Source of the DNA: Platanthera guangdongensis
Lineage: Eukaryota > Streptophyta > Magnoliopsida > Asparagales > Orchidaceae
DNA: 64,000 bases
Assembly: GCA_039583875.1 (NCBI GenBank)
Contig: CM077150.1
Location: 185,756,375 to 185,820,374 of the forward strand
Direction of reading: 5' to 3'
The position numbers and the translations under genes were made by a program. Positions 33,212 through 43,971 of this stretch are shown in pieces. Position 1 is the first letter of the stretch. Each line of letters begins with the position of its first letter. Under the pieces are notes generated by a model. The model saw only the letters and a program-made list of their open reading frames with translations, was not told where the DNA came from and ran no database searches.

Positions 33212-36055
33212 ATGGCTCCCAAGCTCGAGGAGAACGTTAACGAAGGCTATGAACTTGTGCGCGGCGCGTTCGATGATGGAGATCAAGAAATCCAATCGGT
33301 AGTAACCCTAGTCAGCGATTCTGGACTAGAATATTTGGTTTCAGAACCAACCAAGATTTGGAAGAAGGAAGTTCTTGAATTCCTTACTGGAGCTACAGTT
33401 GATGACTCTGGATATAGAATCAAATCCAGAGTGCATGGATCCAAAGTCAACATCTCACCAAAAAGTCTGAGGAAGGTACTCCAGCTACCTAAGACTCAAG
33501 ATGAAGAAGAAGTTTCTACATCCAAGACCAGGGAAGCTCTTATCTGGTGTGGACTTGATCCAAAGCTGAAGATAGGTTCTGTCTTTAACAGGAAAGGCAT
33601 GAACAGTCAAGGAAAATTCCTGTCTGAAATTGTGGGAAAGGTCATTCTCAGTAAGCCTGGAGGGCATGACAGGGTGTCACCCTCAATGTTCAATGTCATG
33701 ACAAGAATTATCTTCACCCTAAGAACAGATTGGTCAATGGTAATCTATGAGAAAATCAAGGAGAGCTTGAAGAAGCCCAACCTGGGCAGAATACTAAGTC
33801 TCTACCTAGCTGGTACAATACCAGAGGTAATGCGCAATGCTGCTGGAAGCAAGATTAACCACATGAGGAAGATGGATTCCAGGATATTTTCTAGGTGGGA
33901 AAGGGTGCTGTCAAAGGAACTGCCCACTCCAGAGAAGCCAGTTACTAAGAAAGATTCTCCTCCCAGGAAGAAAAGGAAAACTGCTGTTGTGGCACAAGAG
34001 TCCTCAAGCAGTTCTGAGCGTGAAGAACAGGTGGTGTTCACACCTGATGAGCAAGAGGAGGACACAGTAGTAAAGACCCCTGCTGCTCAAGATGTAGCTG
34101 AGATCCAGGGGGAGCTGCCTCAAGCTAGCCCCATCCATAGGGATCACAGCCAGGGGGAGCTTCCAGTAGTAGAAGAACCATCTACTCTGGACAGTGAGCA
34201 AGCCACAGTCATTATCCAAGAGGTACTCACTGACTTAAAAACTTTAGACTATATTATAGAAGATGCTAATTTGTCTGATGTCCATCAGCAAACTCAGCTA
34301 GACAGTCAAGTACCAGATGTTGTTTTAGAAGACAAATCTGCTGAACAAGAAGTGGTACCTGCATTAGTGGTTGAAGAGCAAAGACTGTCTCCAGCTCCAT
34401 CTCCACCTGAATATACAATGTAGGATTTATTATTAAATCTAGATCAAGAGGATTTTGATATGGACAAGGATGCTGCTGCTGAAGATAAGAGTGCTGCTGC
34501 TGAGGGGGAGCACATGGAAGTTCTGGAAGAGCCTATTAGGCTGGAAACTGAGAAAGCAACTGCTGTGCCAGCTGACAAACCTCAAAGCCCTAAGGACAGT
34601 GTTGATATTGTCAGCACTTCTGCCTCTGAGGATGAGGAGAGTGCAAGGGCCAAGAAGAAGAAACTCTTTATCTTCAAGAGGAGAAGCAAGAGTTATAAGA
34701 AAGCTTTGCAATCCATTGCCCCACAGCCTATAGTTCAACAAGCTCCAACAGTTGATTATAGTGCTTTGATGATTGCCATACAGATCAAGTTGGATGAGCA
34801 AAGGAAGGCAATAGAGGCTTATGTGGATGAAGGGCACAAGTCCATACAGTTTGATCTTGCACAAGATATCAAATCTATAAGGTTTGAGATGAATCTGAAC
34901 AAGAAGGAAATGACTGACTGCTTCCACAAGGGTGGGAATGCAGTGGTCTATTTGGCAACTCACCAGGAGAAGATCAAGGCTCAGGTAGATGATATAGCAG
35001 TAAAGCAAGGATATGTGCTGGAGAATCAGTTAAGAATGAATGATAATTTGACTGCCTCCCATAATGCTATAGTCACTGAGTTGAAGAATAAGACTGCTGA
35101 ACCTTCAACATCTACTGCTGCTGCTAAGGCTGACTTTGATCAGGTCTTTCAAGCTGAGATTTCTGCTGTCAAGACTGCCATTACAGATTCCCAGAAGGCC
35201 ATCTCTGAACAGCTTACTAAGCTCAGACCTTACTTTAAAGAGGGCATCAGATACTTGGACAGTCAGATTAGGTTTCAAAAGGATGATGTCAGAGACCATA
35301 TGGCCAGAGAAGTCATAAAGGGGGAGAGGGTATTAGTCAAAGCTAGCTCTGACCATGCCAAATGGATATCCAACTCCATCAGAGCTACACTGGGCTATCC
35401 TCCACTTTGTGATGATGATAATGTGGCTGAATCAGGAATACAAACTGCATATCTTGGAGGTGAGCAACAAGAAGTAGCTCAAGTGATATATCCACCTCCA
35501 GATTTTGATATGGTTCAAGCAGATGTCAGCACTATGTATAGCCCAACTGAGGGCAAGGCCAAAGTTCATATTGAGAAGGTTGTTCAACCTATTTCTGAAG
35601 CTCTGCAGGAGGCCATGAACAAATAAGAAGAGGCAAGGTTGTCAAAGAAGAGGTTTAGGGAACAAGCTGAACAAAAGCCAGATTTTGAACAATGGAGCCC
35701 TACCTCTAGAAATATAATTCTTACTGCCTGGAAAGCTGCAAAGGACAATGCTCATGAAAGGAATAAATGGTTCTCTGAGACAGAATGGAGAAAGCATGAG
35801 ATTAGGCAGGAGGCTATAGTACAATTCAGAAGGAAGGCTAAGATGGGAAAGCTACCTCTAACTGCTGTGGAGCCTAGCAAGTACTTCCCCAAGCCATACC
35901 ACTACTTTGAGAGGCCGAAAATAAAAGCAGAAGAGCTGAAAAAGAAGGACTTAAAAGGAAAGAAGCCTGTTGTTGCTGAACCTGCTGAAGCCCCTGTCAA
36001 AGCTCAAGTTCAAGCTGGAAAGGGAATAGTTATCAAAGAACCTGATCAGAAATAG
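33212..36055 (+). pseudogene. SIR-C ORF3 ('env-position' protein), two in-frame stops
   Basis: The ATG at 33212 (CCCTAATGGCT, good context) opens a frame of about 947 codons, closed only by TAG at 34421-34423 and TAA at 35624-35626; the frame never shifts. N-terminal part (about 33300-33900): a globular region with WKKEVLEFLTGATVDDSG and ALIWCGLDPKLKIG. Then a basic stretch PPRKKRKT that could be a nuclear localisation signal, an acidic Ser/Glu/Gln-rich middle, a second basic run KKKKLFIFKRRSKSYKK, coiled-coil-like helices (about 34740-35350) and a basic C-terminus. I see no signal peptide or membrane segment, so 'envelope' is only positional. It has its own box array and TATA box upstream. 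GGGGGAG polypurine copies lie inside it (34107, 34154, 34504, 35322). Confidence 0.8.
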
Positions 36056-36353
36056 ATTAGGAATTAAACTTGAAGCTTGTTGTAATCTGTTGAATGGAAA
36101 ACATTTTTGTACACCATTGAAAATGTATAAGGAACAATGTTAAAACAATATATGATAAATATATTATGATTGTTCTGAGAAGTGTCTATTTTTTATTTGT
36201 TCTGCAATGCTGAATGTGTATACATGTGTGAATTTATTACATGTTTATGTTTACCCTGCTGTTTATAATCTGCTGTACATCATTTTGTAATTTTAATTAT
36301 GGATGGTGTATATCATTGACTAAGGGTTATGACTTCTCCAAATAGGGGGAGAT
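36056..36353 (+). other. SIR-C 3' untranslated region and polypurine tract
   Basis: AT-rich non-coding sequence ending in CTCCAAATAGGGGGAGAT directly before the 3' LTR. AATAGGGGGAGAT at 36341-36353 is the plus-strand primer and is identical in core to that of SIR-B. Confidence 0.88.
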
Positions 36354-38428
36354 TGTTGGGAACATTGGTCAAATGTACCTGATTTGAAGAAGCCTCACCC
36401 AACTCAATGATATACATCATAATGTATTTGATGTATGTTTGAGTTATTTGTGCAGGTTAAGAAATCACTGGACTGAAGCAAAAAGTTTCTAAGTCCATGT
36501 GTCGATACCCAGAGGGAAAGTGTCAACACTCAAGAAGACTTGTGTCGACACCCAGACAAGCAGTGTCGACACTTGGAGTCATTGTGTCGACACCTGGGAA
36601 GCAGAGTCGACACCAGACAGAAAGTGTCGACACTTGGAGCTGTGTCGACACTCAGTGAAGAAAAGTGCAGACAGAAAGTGTCGATACAAGGATCTGTGTC
36701 GACACCCAGTGAAGCTGTGTCTACACCAGAAAGTGTCGACACTTGGAGCTGTGTCGACACTCAGCAAAAGTCTGCAGAGTCTAAGTACAAGTGTCGACAC
36801 TCAACACAATGTGTCGACACTATGCAGAAGAGTCAGCATTTGAAGTAAGTGTCGACACTCAACACAATGTGTCGACACTCAACAGAAGAGTCAACATTTA
36901 AGGATATGTGTCGACACCCAGAACAATGTGTCGACACACAGCTAAAGACTCAACACTTTAAGAAAGTGTCGACACATGGAGCTGAGTCGACACTTAGCAA
37001 AGAACAGAAAGAACAAACAAATTATTTTAAGTACAAGTGTCGACACTATGGGAATGTGTCGACACTCAGCTGAAGTCTCAACAACAAGAAGGTGTGTCGA
37101 CACAAGGAGCTGTGTCGACACTCAGCAAGTTTCAACATAGAAGATTATGTGTCGACACCAAGAAGCAGTGTCGACACTAGACAGATTCAACACAAGAAGT
37201 TGTGTCGACACAAAGGAGATGTGTCGACACATAGAAGAATTCAACAAAAGCTAGAAGAACAAGTACTTATGTCGACACTCAATTTCAGTGTCGACACATG
37301 AAGAAGAATCTGTGTCGAGACATATAAGGATATGTGTCGACACCTTGTAGACTTGTGTCGACACTTACAAAGCATGTGTCGACACTTGGTCTATAAGTGT
37401 CGACACTTAAAGACAGAAAGTCTCGACACTTACTGACTGTTAGAGATTTTCAAGAAGTGACTGGTTGACATGACAGCTGCCGATCCAGCCGGTCTACAGC
37501 AACTGTCAGAGATGTCAGAAGTCAGTTATGAACCGGACCAGCCGGTTACCATGAAGAAGGCCTATAAATAGGCATCCACAGTTTACAGAAACGGTGGTTG
37601 TTGAGGTTGTTGATCAAATTGATAACAGAGTTCAGATTATTGTTGAAGTAATCATAAAAGTGGTATACTGAGTATAAACACAAGAAGATCTGGCAGTCCA
37701 ACTGCAGATCTAAGAAGTTGGAGAGAGAGGGCTCCTTCCAAGAAATCAGCCTTTGGAACTAGGCTGAGAAGAAGGATTCAGATTCAGTCTGGATCTTAAG
37801 TAGCAGAGGTCAAGGAACAACTGTAGAGGATTCAGCCTTATTCAGTTCTACTCAAGAAGCTTTGAAGAAAGCTAAGTCAGGGTGAATCCAGCTGAGTTCT
37901 TCCAAGAACTCATCAAGAATCTCTCAACTCCCCTCCTTTAATTCTGAGTTGTAGAGTTATAATTTGTATTACATTTGAAACTTGTAGGATCCATTGGATC
38001 TGAGTGATTGTAAGCCTATATCTATAAAGGCTGAGGGTAGGGCTTGTTAGCCTGAGTGTAGGAGATTGTAATCTCTGAGTGTAGGCCTTGATTGGCTGAG
38101 TGTAGGCTTTGGGATAAAGCTGAGTTGTAAGGCTTTGGGCCTGAGGTAGGAACCAATTTGGGTTCTGAGACAGTGCAGGAGTTTGGCCGAATCTAGTACA
38201 CTGCTAGATAGGCGAAGGGGGAAAGTGGATGTACCCATATCCTGGGGAACCACTATAAATCACTGTGTGCTGTGCTGTGAATGTGCTGTGTATGTTTGAT
38301 TATTGCTGATTGCTGAGATAAACTAGTTAGAAATCTGTGATATAACTGTTTGGCTGCTAACAAAGTTAGAAAAGGATTAGGTCACCTATTCACCGCCCCC
38401 TCTATCTGTTTAGGTACCATATCTTTCA
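36354..38428 (+). repeat. SIR-C 3' LTR
   Basis: Same ends as the 5' LTR. The box array spans about 36501-37432 and TATA is at 37563-37571. It has one additional 21-bp box unit (about 37367-37387) and a shortened C tract (CACCGCCCCCTC). Several boxes show CG to TG/CA transitions against the 5' LTR (GTGTCGATAC, GTGTCAACAC), consistent with methylated-cytosine decay. Right target copy CGTAC at 38429-38433. Confidence 0.95.
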
Positions 38429-40433
38429 CGTACCTTGGACATTAAGCTTATTCTGACATTTTCATTGGTCTCTATCACTAATTGAATGGTCTCATGCAAT
38501 AATGAGCAATCCAAATATTTGTTTACTTGGGTATGCATCCATGCAAATTCTATCTACATAAAGTCAGTACCCAACATATCTTTTCTTTTGCTCATTTTAA
38601 CACATTGCTGCATGAACCAAGTGTAAAACATGGAGCTTCATGAATTTAGGGCAAGAAGCCTAAAATAATAGCAAGAAAATACTTTGTAGCTCAAAAAGTT
38701 TCTCCTCCTGCAAGAATAGAAGACATGGGTTCTGTTATTGCTGTCTAATTCATGAAAATGATTTTTATCTTAAAACCAATGCTTCTGTTATTCCTGTCTT
38801 AAAAAGAGAAAATACCATTTGGTTAAATATTTTTTTTCCGATTTTGCCGCTCTTTATTAAAAAAAATCCTATATTTAAAATATGTGTTTTCTTTTACTTT
38901 TAAAAAATATACTCTCATATAGAGAAAAACTCTTAACTATAATAAATAATGTGTTCTCCCCATCGCAGATCCCGTGTACACCGTGAAAATGAGCGACGAG
39001 CGTAGTATAACACTGAGGGTTTTGCAAGCGGCTGAAACGTTGTCTGTCGCGCCGGGATAATGCCGTGACCGGAATAATGTCGCACGGAGATACTGTCGCA
39101 GTTGGTCGCAGGGACAAAGCCCGGTGCCTGTAACCTGTACTGTTTTAATCAAGGAATTTTGAGGTGCAAATAAATATATTGAACTGGGAATAAATTATTT
39201 AGACTACTCATATTAATGGACTGCAAATAGTCTTTTGACCACTGCTTATAAATTACCCATATTTTATTGTCCGTCGCAGTATTAAAAATTTCATCGGAGA
39301 CCTAAGAAGTTACTTTTTTTCCTCGGTGACAGATCGCGTCGTTCTCTCCGGTCACACACTCACACTCCTTGCCAGCCGCCGTCGGAGGTGATTGCATTTG
39401 CAGGTATGGTTTACTGCAGTCTTTCTTTCCAATCGTGTTTTTGTTGTAATCAATTTACTGCCATCGTGGTGTGGTTTGTGATTATTTGGTTGATTTTAAA
39501 ATTCCAACATGATTTAGCTGCGTTGAGTTCTAAAATCCTATGCGAGGTTTCAGTCGCAGTTCTCCATCGACCAGTGAATCCTTTACGGCTTCAATGGCGG
39601 TCAGTTTTCTCATGCTCTCTCTCTCTCTCTTCCCCATATTTCTCTTCTACATCTTCTGTTTGTCATGTTCATCTCCTTAGCTGCACGTCTGTTGCAATCT
39701 TGGTGCAGGTGTTTTGTTTTTCACTCATCTGGGCATGTATTGTACCAAGCTATGATCAATGCTCTAAGTATTGTTTTTTTTGCTTAGCTGCTACAAAAAT
39801 ATTGTGTAGTTCTAGCTTTTATCTTCTCAACAGTGTGAAAAAAACTAGAAGTTGGAAGCACAATCGGGATTCCATATGAAAAATACATAGAAAAATGAAA
39901 ATCACTTTCAATTAGTTTATTTAAATATGGATTATCCTCTTGACTATCTATACAATTCACAATTCACAATATAATCAGTGAGGTAGTAAGCGCTAAGCTA
40001 GCAGTTAATAATAATAACTTCAATATTAATGGAAGCGTAAGTAAGAATAAGTACCGGCTACATGTAAGTAAGAGCAGAAAAGACTGGCAATATAATATCA
40101 TAAGTGCAGAATTGAACTTAACTTATAAAAATACTTATACAAATTTATAAGATAAGGATCAGACACAACCGAAAGTGATTGATCATAAAAAGTGTTCATA
40201 CAAATTTATATGATAAGAATCTTATTCGGTGCAATGCAATGTAATGAATGCAATGCAATGAATGTGATATGATGACTCACTCATGCTTACTCACGCACTC
40301 TGAATTGTTATGCCGACATACACTTTTAGTTCTCGATTTTCGAGGATAGCAAACCACTCAGACACCAACCGTCGTGGCCAGACGGTGGCAGTGGAACGAG
40401 CTCCTCCACTACTAGGTGGGTATGCACACTACC
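38429..40433. other. Low-repeat-looking stretch without a supported gene
   Basis: AT-rich sequence to 38930, then a GC-rich, CG-containing patch (38950-39130) and another at 39320-39400 whose ...GAGGTGATTGCATTTGCAG|GTATGG looks like the end of a 5' exon followed by an intron. A CT microsatellite lies at about 39615-39630 and CAATG-type short repeats at 40230-40262. An open frame at 39388-39879 has no domain and no codon signal, so I do not call it a gene. The 39320-39400 patch could be the first non-coding exon of a gene disrupted further right. Confidence 0.4.
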
Positions 40434-40604
40434 TGTTAGTGTATATTTGGACGAATAAACGGTTCAGATGCATAACGGGTCAGTTCGAACACGTGTAGAT
40501 CTGATACCCATAGAAACTCTTTGGCTTTACCTATTTATACCTACCTAGAGGCAACGAGTAGGAGATTCCACTTATATTCTCATCTGGATACTACGAGCTA
40601 CAAA
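40434..40604 (+). repeat. Tork-type LTR piece, left copy of TORK-1
   Basis: TGTTAGTGTATATTTGGACGAATAA and the following 165 bp are about 90 percent similar to 49089-49255, including ACACGTGTAGATC and the CTATTTATACC box. Homology stops near 40604, where unrelated GC-rich sequence begins. It is the 5' LTR start of TORK-1 or a separate solo fragment of the same family. Confidence 0.7.
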
Positions 40605-41241
40605 TACATTCTCGAAGATAACTGCAGCGTTGCTCGATCAATCCGCCGTTCCCGTCACCGCACCCATCGTTTTTCACACAGGAAAAGGAAAGCTCGCCTC
40701 CAATTTTTCCGCCGTTAGGAGTAAAGCCCCGTCGATCGCTCGATTCGCCTGGTGTCGGTGGAGAAGGAAATCTGGATAGAAAAGTCCCGCCGCTGTGTCG
40801 ATTGGAAAACAAAAAATTAGTTCCCGCCGCTCTCAATTTCTCCCATCGCTGAAAGGCCCTGCCATCGCTCGCGATTTCTCCGGTCTCTGGTTCTTCGCAA
40901 GGCATTGCCCGCGAACTGATACGATAAAAGGCGCAGAACACACAAAACAACCTCAAATCGCAATAATAATCACTTTAACAATGTTCCAATCACAACCTCA
41001 GATTTGCACAAGAACACACTCACAGCATGCAAGGAAAAAACAGAGGAGATAACAGGGTACAATCTGACCTAAGGAAGGAGAAACCTTCCTGAACAGCCAC
41101 AGGCGGAGGGAGAGGTCCTGACCGAACTCCACACAGCACACTACACGGTTCTTCTTTTCTCATCCCCAAAACCCTACCACAACATAACTTAAATACTAAA
41201 AGAAAAGACATAAGGAAAAGACCAAGCAGCCCCCCGACCTA
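40605..41241 (-). other. Sequence left of the REI-1 integrase, possibly LTR plus leader
   Basis: On the minus strand the REI-1 stop codon is followed by GGTCGGGGGGCTG (a possible polypurine tract), about 280 bp of AT-rich sequence that could be a short LTR, then TCGTATCAGTTCGCGGGCAATGCC, weakly like a tRNA-Met primer site. A small open frame (40956-40591, minus) follows it. If correct, this is a tandem LTR arrangement, but nothing here is firm. Confidence 0.3.
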
Positions 41242-42280
41242 TCAGGTATCGGGTTCACCCGGACCGGCTCCCGATATCGCATCAATTGCCTCCCCATCTG
41301 CTGTTCCTTGTCCCCAAGGAACGAAGTGAGGATACGTCTTCTGCAGTGACCACAGATCCTCCCAAGTAGCATTTGCGCGCGAGTCATCGTCCCACTGGAT
41401 AAGAAACTGAGTGACCACCCGCCCGTCGCGGTTGATAATTCGGCGCCCCAAGCTCTGCATTGGTTCACGCAGCACATTACCCTCCGCCGACACCGCGAGG
41501 GGAAACTGACCGGGTTGTTGAGGAGGTTGGCCCTTGTGCTCCTTCAATTGAGAAATATGAAAAGTTGCGTGAACTTTGCTGTCCGCCGGAAGGTCGAGGC
41601 GGTAAGCCACTTTCCCGATCCGCGCTAACACCCGGAAGGGGCCGAAAAACTTGGGTGCCAGTTTCTGACAGCCATGCGGGCGTAGGCTGACCTGTCGATA
41701 GGGTTGCAGACGAACATACACCCAAGAATCCACCGCAAGCTCCTTTTCGCGGCGGCCGTTGTCCGCCAATGTTTTCATCCGATTTTGAGCCTTTGTTAAG
41801 TTGTGTTTTAAAATCACGAGCAGCCGCTCCCTTGCTTCTAATGTGCGGTCCACCGCTTCCACCACCGTCGTTCCCTCCATGTATGCGGACGGGGGTTGGG
41901 GTTCCTGCCCTTAGACCGCCTCGTATGGGGTCATCCGTATTGCACTGTGAAAGGACGAATTATACCACCATTCGGCGAGGGGAAGCCACTCCACCCAACT
42001 CCGGGGCCGTTCATGGCACATACACCGCAAGTACCCTTCCACGCACCGATTAACCACCTCCGTCTGTCCGTCGCTTTGTGGGTGGTATGCCGTCGAATGG
42101 TGTAACTGAACCTGCAAAACCTTGAACAACTCCACCCAAAAATCGCTGAGAAAAATAGAGTCGCGATCGCTTACAATCGCCTTTGGAAGGCCATGCAATC
42201 GGAACACCGAATTCAGGAAAATGCGGGCCACCTCCTCGGCCGTATACGAATGTGCTAAGGCCATGAAATGGGCCTACCGA
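41242..42280 (-). pseudogene. pol: REI-1: Reina-type chromovirus integrase and chromodomain fragment
   Basis: Minus-strand frame from about 42280 to 41242 with one stop near 41911-41913, in place of the Tyr of YEAVYG. The integrase core is truncated at its N-side: AHFMALAHSYTAEEV, IVSDRDSIFLSDFW, HPQSDGQTEVVNRC. The C-terminal part has LAPKFFGPFRVLARIG and KVHATFHISQLKEH. A chromodomain follows (VVTQFLIQWDDDSRANATWE). These resemble the Reina lineage rather than TEK-1 or TEK-2. The upstream pol sequence is lost because a SINE cluster abuts at about 42282. Confidence 0.85.
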
Positions 42281-42281
42281 T

Positions 42282-42542
42282 CGGCTCAGTTGGTGATAGG
42301 AGTTCTGCGGAAGCGTATCTTATCTAGGAGGTACGGGGATCGAGCCCCCACTTCAACAACCCGCCTCGACGCCACGCAGCTATGGATCCTGGGCCTTGGG
42401 CCTTGTGAGCAGCCAAGCGGGCCTGAGGAGAAGGGTTGGGGTGTATGGTCCGCGGGACCTGGTGCGACCGGCTGCCTGCTGGCTATGGATCCTGGGTTAG
42501 ATGGCCCTGCGAGCAGCCCAGCGCCAGGCGGGGTCGTATCAT
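42282..42542 (+). repeat. tRNA-derived SINE, copy 1
   Basis: The head contains CGGCTCAGTTGG, a good RNA polymerase III box A, and about 45 bp later GGGATCGAGCCCC, a good box B. Together they resemble a tRNA with degenerate stems. A non-tRNA body of about 180 bp follows, ending GGCGGGGTCGTATCAT. Copies 2 and 3 are over 90 percent similar by eye. A real tRNA is excluded by the long body and poor acceptor stem. Confidence 0.65.
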
Positions 42543-42548
42543 AAAAGT

Positions 42549-42800
42549 CCCCGCCTGGCGCTGGGCTGCTCGCAGGGCCATCTAACCCAGGATCCATAGC
42601 CAGCCGGCAGCCGGTCGCACCAGGTCCCGCAGACCATACACCTCAACCCTTCTCCTCAGGCCCGCTTTGCTGCTCACAAGGCCCAGGGCCCAGGATCCAT
42701 AGCTGCGTGGCGTCGAGGCGGGTTTTTGAGGTGGGGGCTCGATCCCCGTACCTCCTAGATAAGATAGGCTTCCGCGGAACTCCTATCACCAACTAAGCCG
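42549..42800 (-). repeat. tRNA-derived SINE, copy 2, inverted
   Basis: Reverse complement of copy 1, placed tail to tail with a few-base gap: ...GGCGGGG then CCCCGCC... flank TCGTATCATAAAAGT. The head on the minus strand reads CGCGGCTTAGTTGG with the same box A and B. Copies 1 and 2 form an inverted repeat with arms of about 250 bp. Confidence 0.65.
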
Positions 42801-43060
42801 CGACTCAGTTGGTGATTAGAGTTCCGCAGAAGCGTATCTTATCTAGGAGGTACGGGGATCGAGCCCCCACCTCAACAACCCGCCTCGACGCCACGCAACT
42901 ATGGATCCTGGGCTCTGGGCCTTGTGAGCAGCCAAGCGGGCCTGAGGAGAAGGGTTGGAGTGTATGGTCCGTGGGACCTGGTGCCACCGGCTGCCGGCTG
43001 GCTATGGATCCTGGGTTAGATGGCCCTGCGAGCAGCCCAGCGCCAGGTGGGGTCGTATCA
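42801..43060 (+). repeat. tRNA-derived SINE, copy 3
   Basis: Direct orientation, starting CGACTCAGTTGG immediately at the head of copy 2 (head to head, no gap) and ending GGGGTCGTATCA like copy 1. With copy 2 it forms a second inverted repeat. Confidence 0.65.
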
Positions 43061-43083
43061 CTAACGAAGCAGTTTTTCCCTTA

Positions 43084-43836
43084 GGGTCCGTTCGTTTGCA
43101 CCGTTTTCACAACTGGTTTTGGTTTTCAGTTTTCGCGGTTCAAAAACAGGTGTTCGTTTTGCCATGTTTTGCACGGTTTTGGTTTTGAATTGAAAACGCC
43201 TGGTTTTCATTCCTTCTAACTTTCACCGGCTCCAAAACAGACCTACGGAGGTCTGTTTTGCTCGGTTTTGAAAATAGAAAACAGTTGCAGAAACTTCTTC
43301 GTCCCCTTCCGCCATGGCTGCTCAGAAGCTGCTGCAACTTCTTCGTCCCCCTCCGCCATCATCTCTTCTTTCTCCGACATCATCTCTTCGTCCCCCTCCG
43401 GCATGGCTGACACATTTCTTGCTCTGTTAGCGGCGGCGTGCGGGCGACAGAGATTTGACGCATCTCTTTCTCGCTTACCTTCACGACATCTCTTGCTCCT
43501 GCAGTGGGTACGGACAAGGACGATGCCGACTGTCCCGGTTATCTGCAGTCGGCCCTCGACGACAACGCAATGGAACCCGTGCAACTGGAGCTGAGCTTCT
43601 ACCGGCAAAACACCCTCCCGACGCTATTGCTACTTCTTCTTCTTCTTCGCTGCAGAGCTTTTAGTTCCCTGGGGAAAACTTCTTCCCGGTGTTATATTTT
43701 TGCCTCAAAACAGACTTCAAAAACATTCTACAAACAAACAAAGGTTTTCGTTTTACTCCAAAACGAAAGCACTTGATTTTTTCGTTTTGAAGCAAAACTA
43801 AAACCAAATATGAAAACCGTGCAAACGAACGGGCCC
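43084..43836. mobile_element. Tourist-like (PIF/Harbinger-type) non-autonomous TIR element, 753 bp
   Basis: The left terminus GGGTCCGTTCGTTTGCACCG and the inverted right terminus (GGGCCCGTTCGTTTGCACGG on the minus strand) match over about 26 bp with two differences. TTA flanks both ends (43081-43083 and 43837-43839), the target duplication of PIF/Harbinger elements. Subterminal sequence is GGTTTT/AAAACC-rich. No transposase is encoded; short open frames inside are not supported. Confidence 0.85.
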
Positions 43837-43971
43837 TTATTTTTTTCCGTTGTCGAAACTTCCCCGTCACTGCTGTCTCGATCGGATCGGGAAGGAGGAA
43901 CAAGCATCCGTCCGCCGTTGTTGATCAATCCCGCCGCCTCGATCAGGAAGAAGCCCAAGACGCTGCCAGAA

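Larger units (their letters stand above)
25309..38428 (+). mobile_element. SIR-C: complete 13.1-kb Sirevirus with third ORF
   Basis: Two nearly identical LTRs (2056 and 2075 bp), a CGTAC duplication on both sides (25304-25308 and 38429-38433), a tRNA-Met primer site and a polypurine tract at the 3' LTR show a full-length insertion. Order: LTR, gag, pol, box array with TATA, ORF3, polypurine tract, LTR. Gag carries one frameshift and one stop, pol two stops and ORF3 two stops, so this copy is not autonomous. The size and the third ORF place it with the envelope-position-ORF Sireviruses (Maximus/SIRE group). High LTR similarity suggests a recent insertion. Confidence 0.95.

Noticed and set aside
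39388..39879. 163-codon ORF
   Set aside because: Low-complexity hydrophobic composition, contains a CT microsatellite and UTR-like sequence; no domain.
42282..42360. tRNA gene
   Set aside because: Box A and B are present but acceptor and anticodon stems do not pair and the sequence continues in a 180-bp body; the threefold repetition fits a SINE.
42286..42597. ORFs on both strands around the SINE palindrome (also 42122-42544 and 42809-43084)
   Set aside because: They mirror each other because of the inverted repeat and have no domain similarity.
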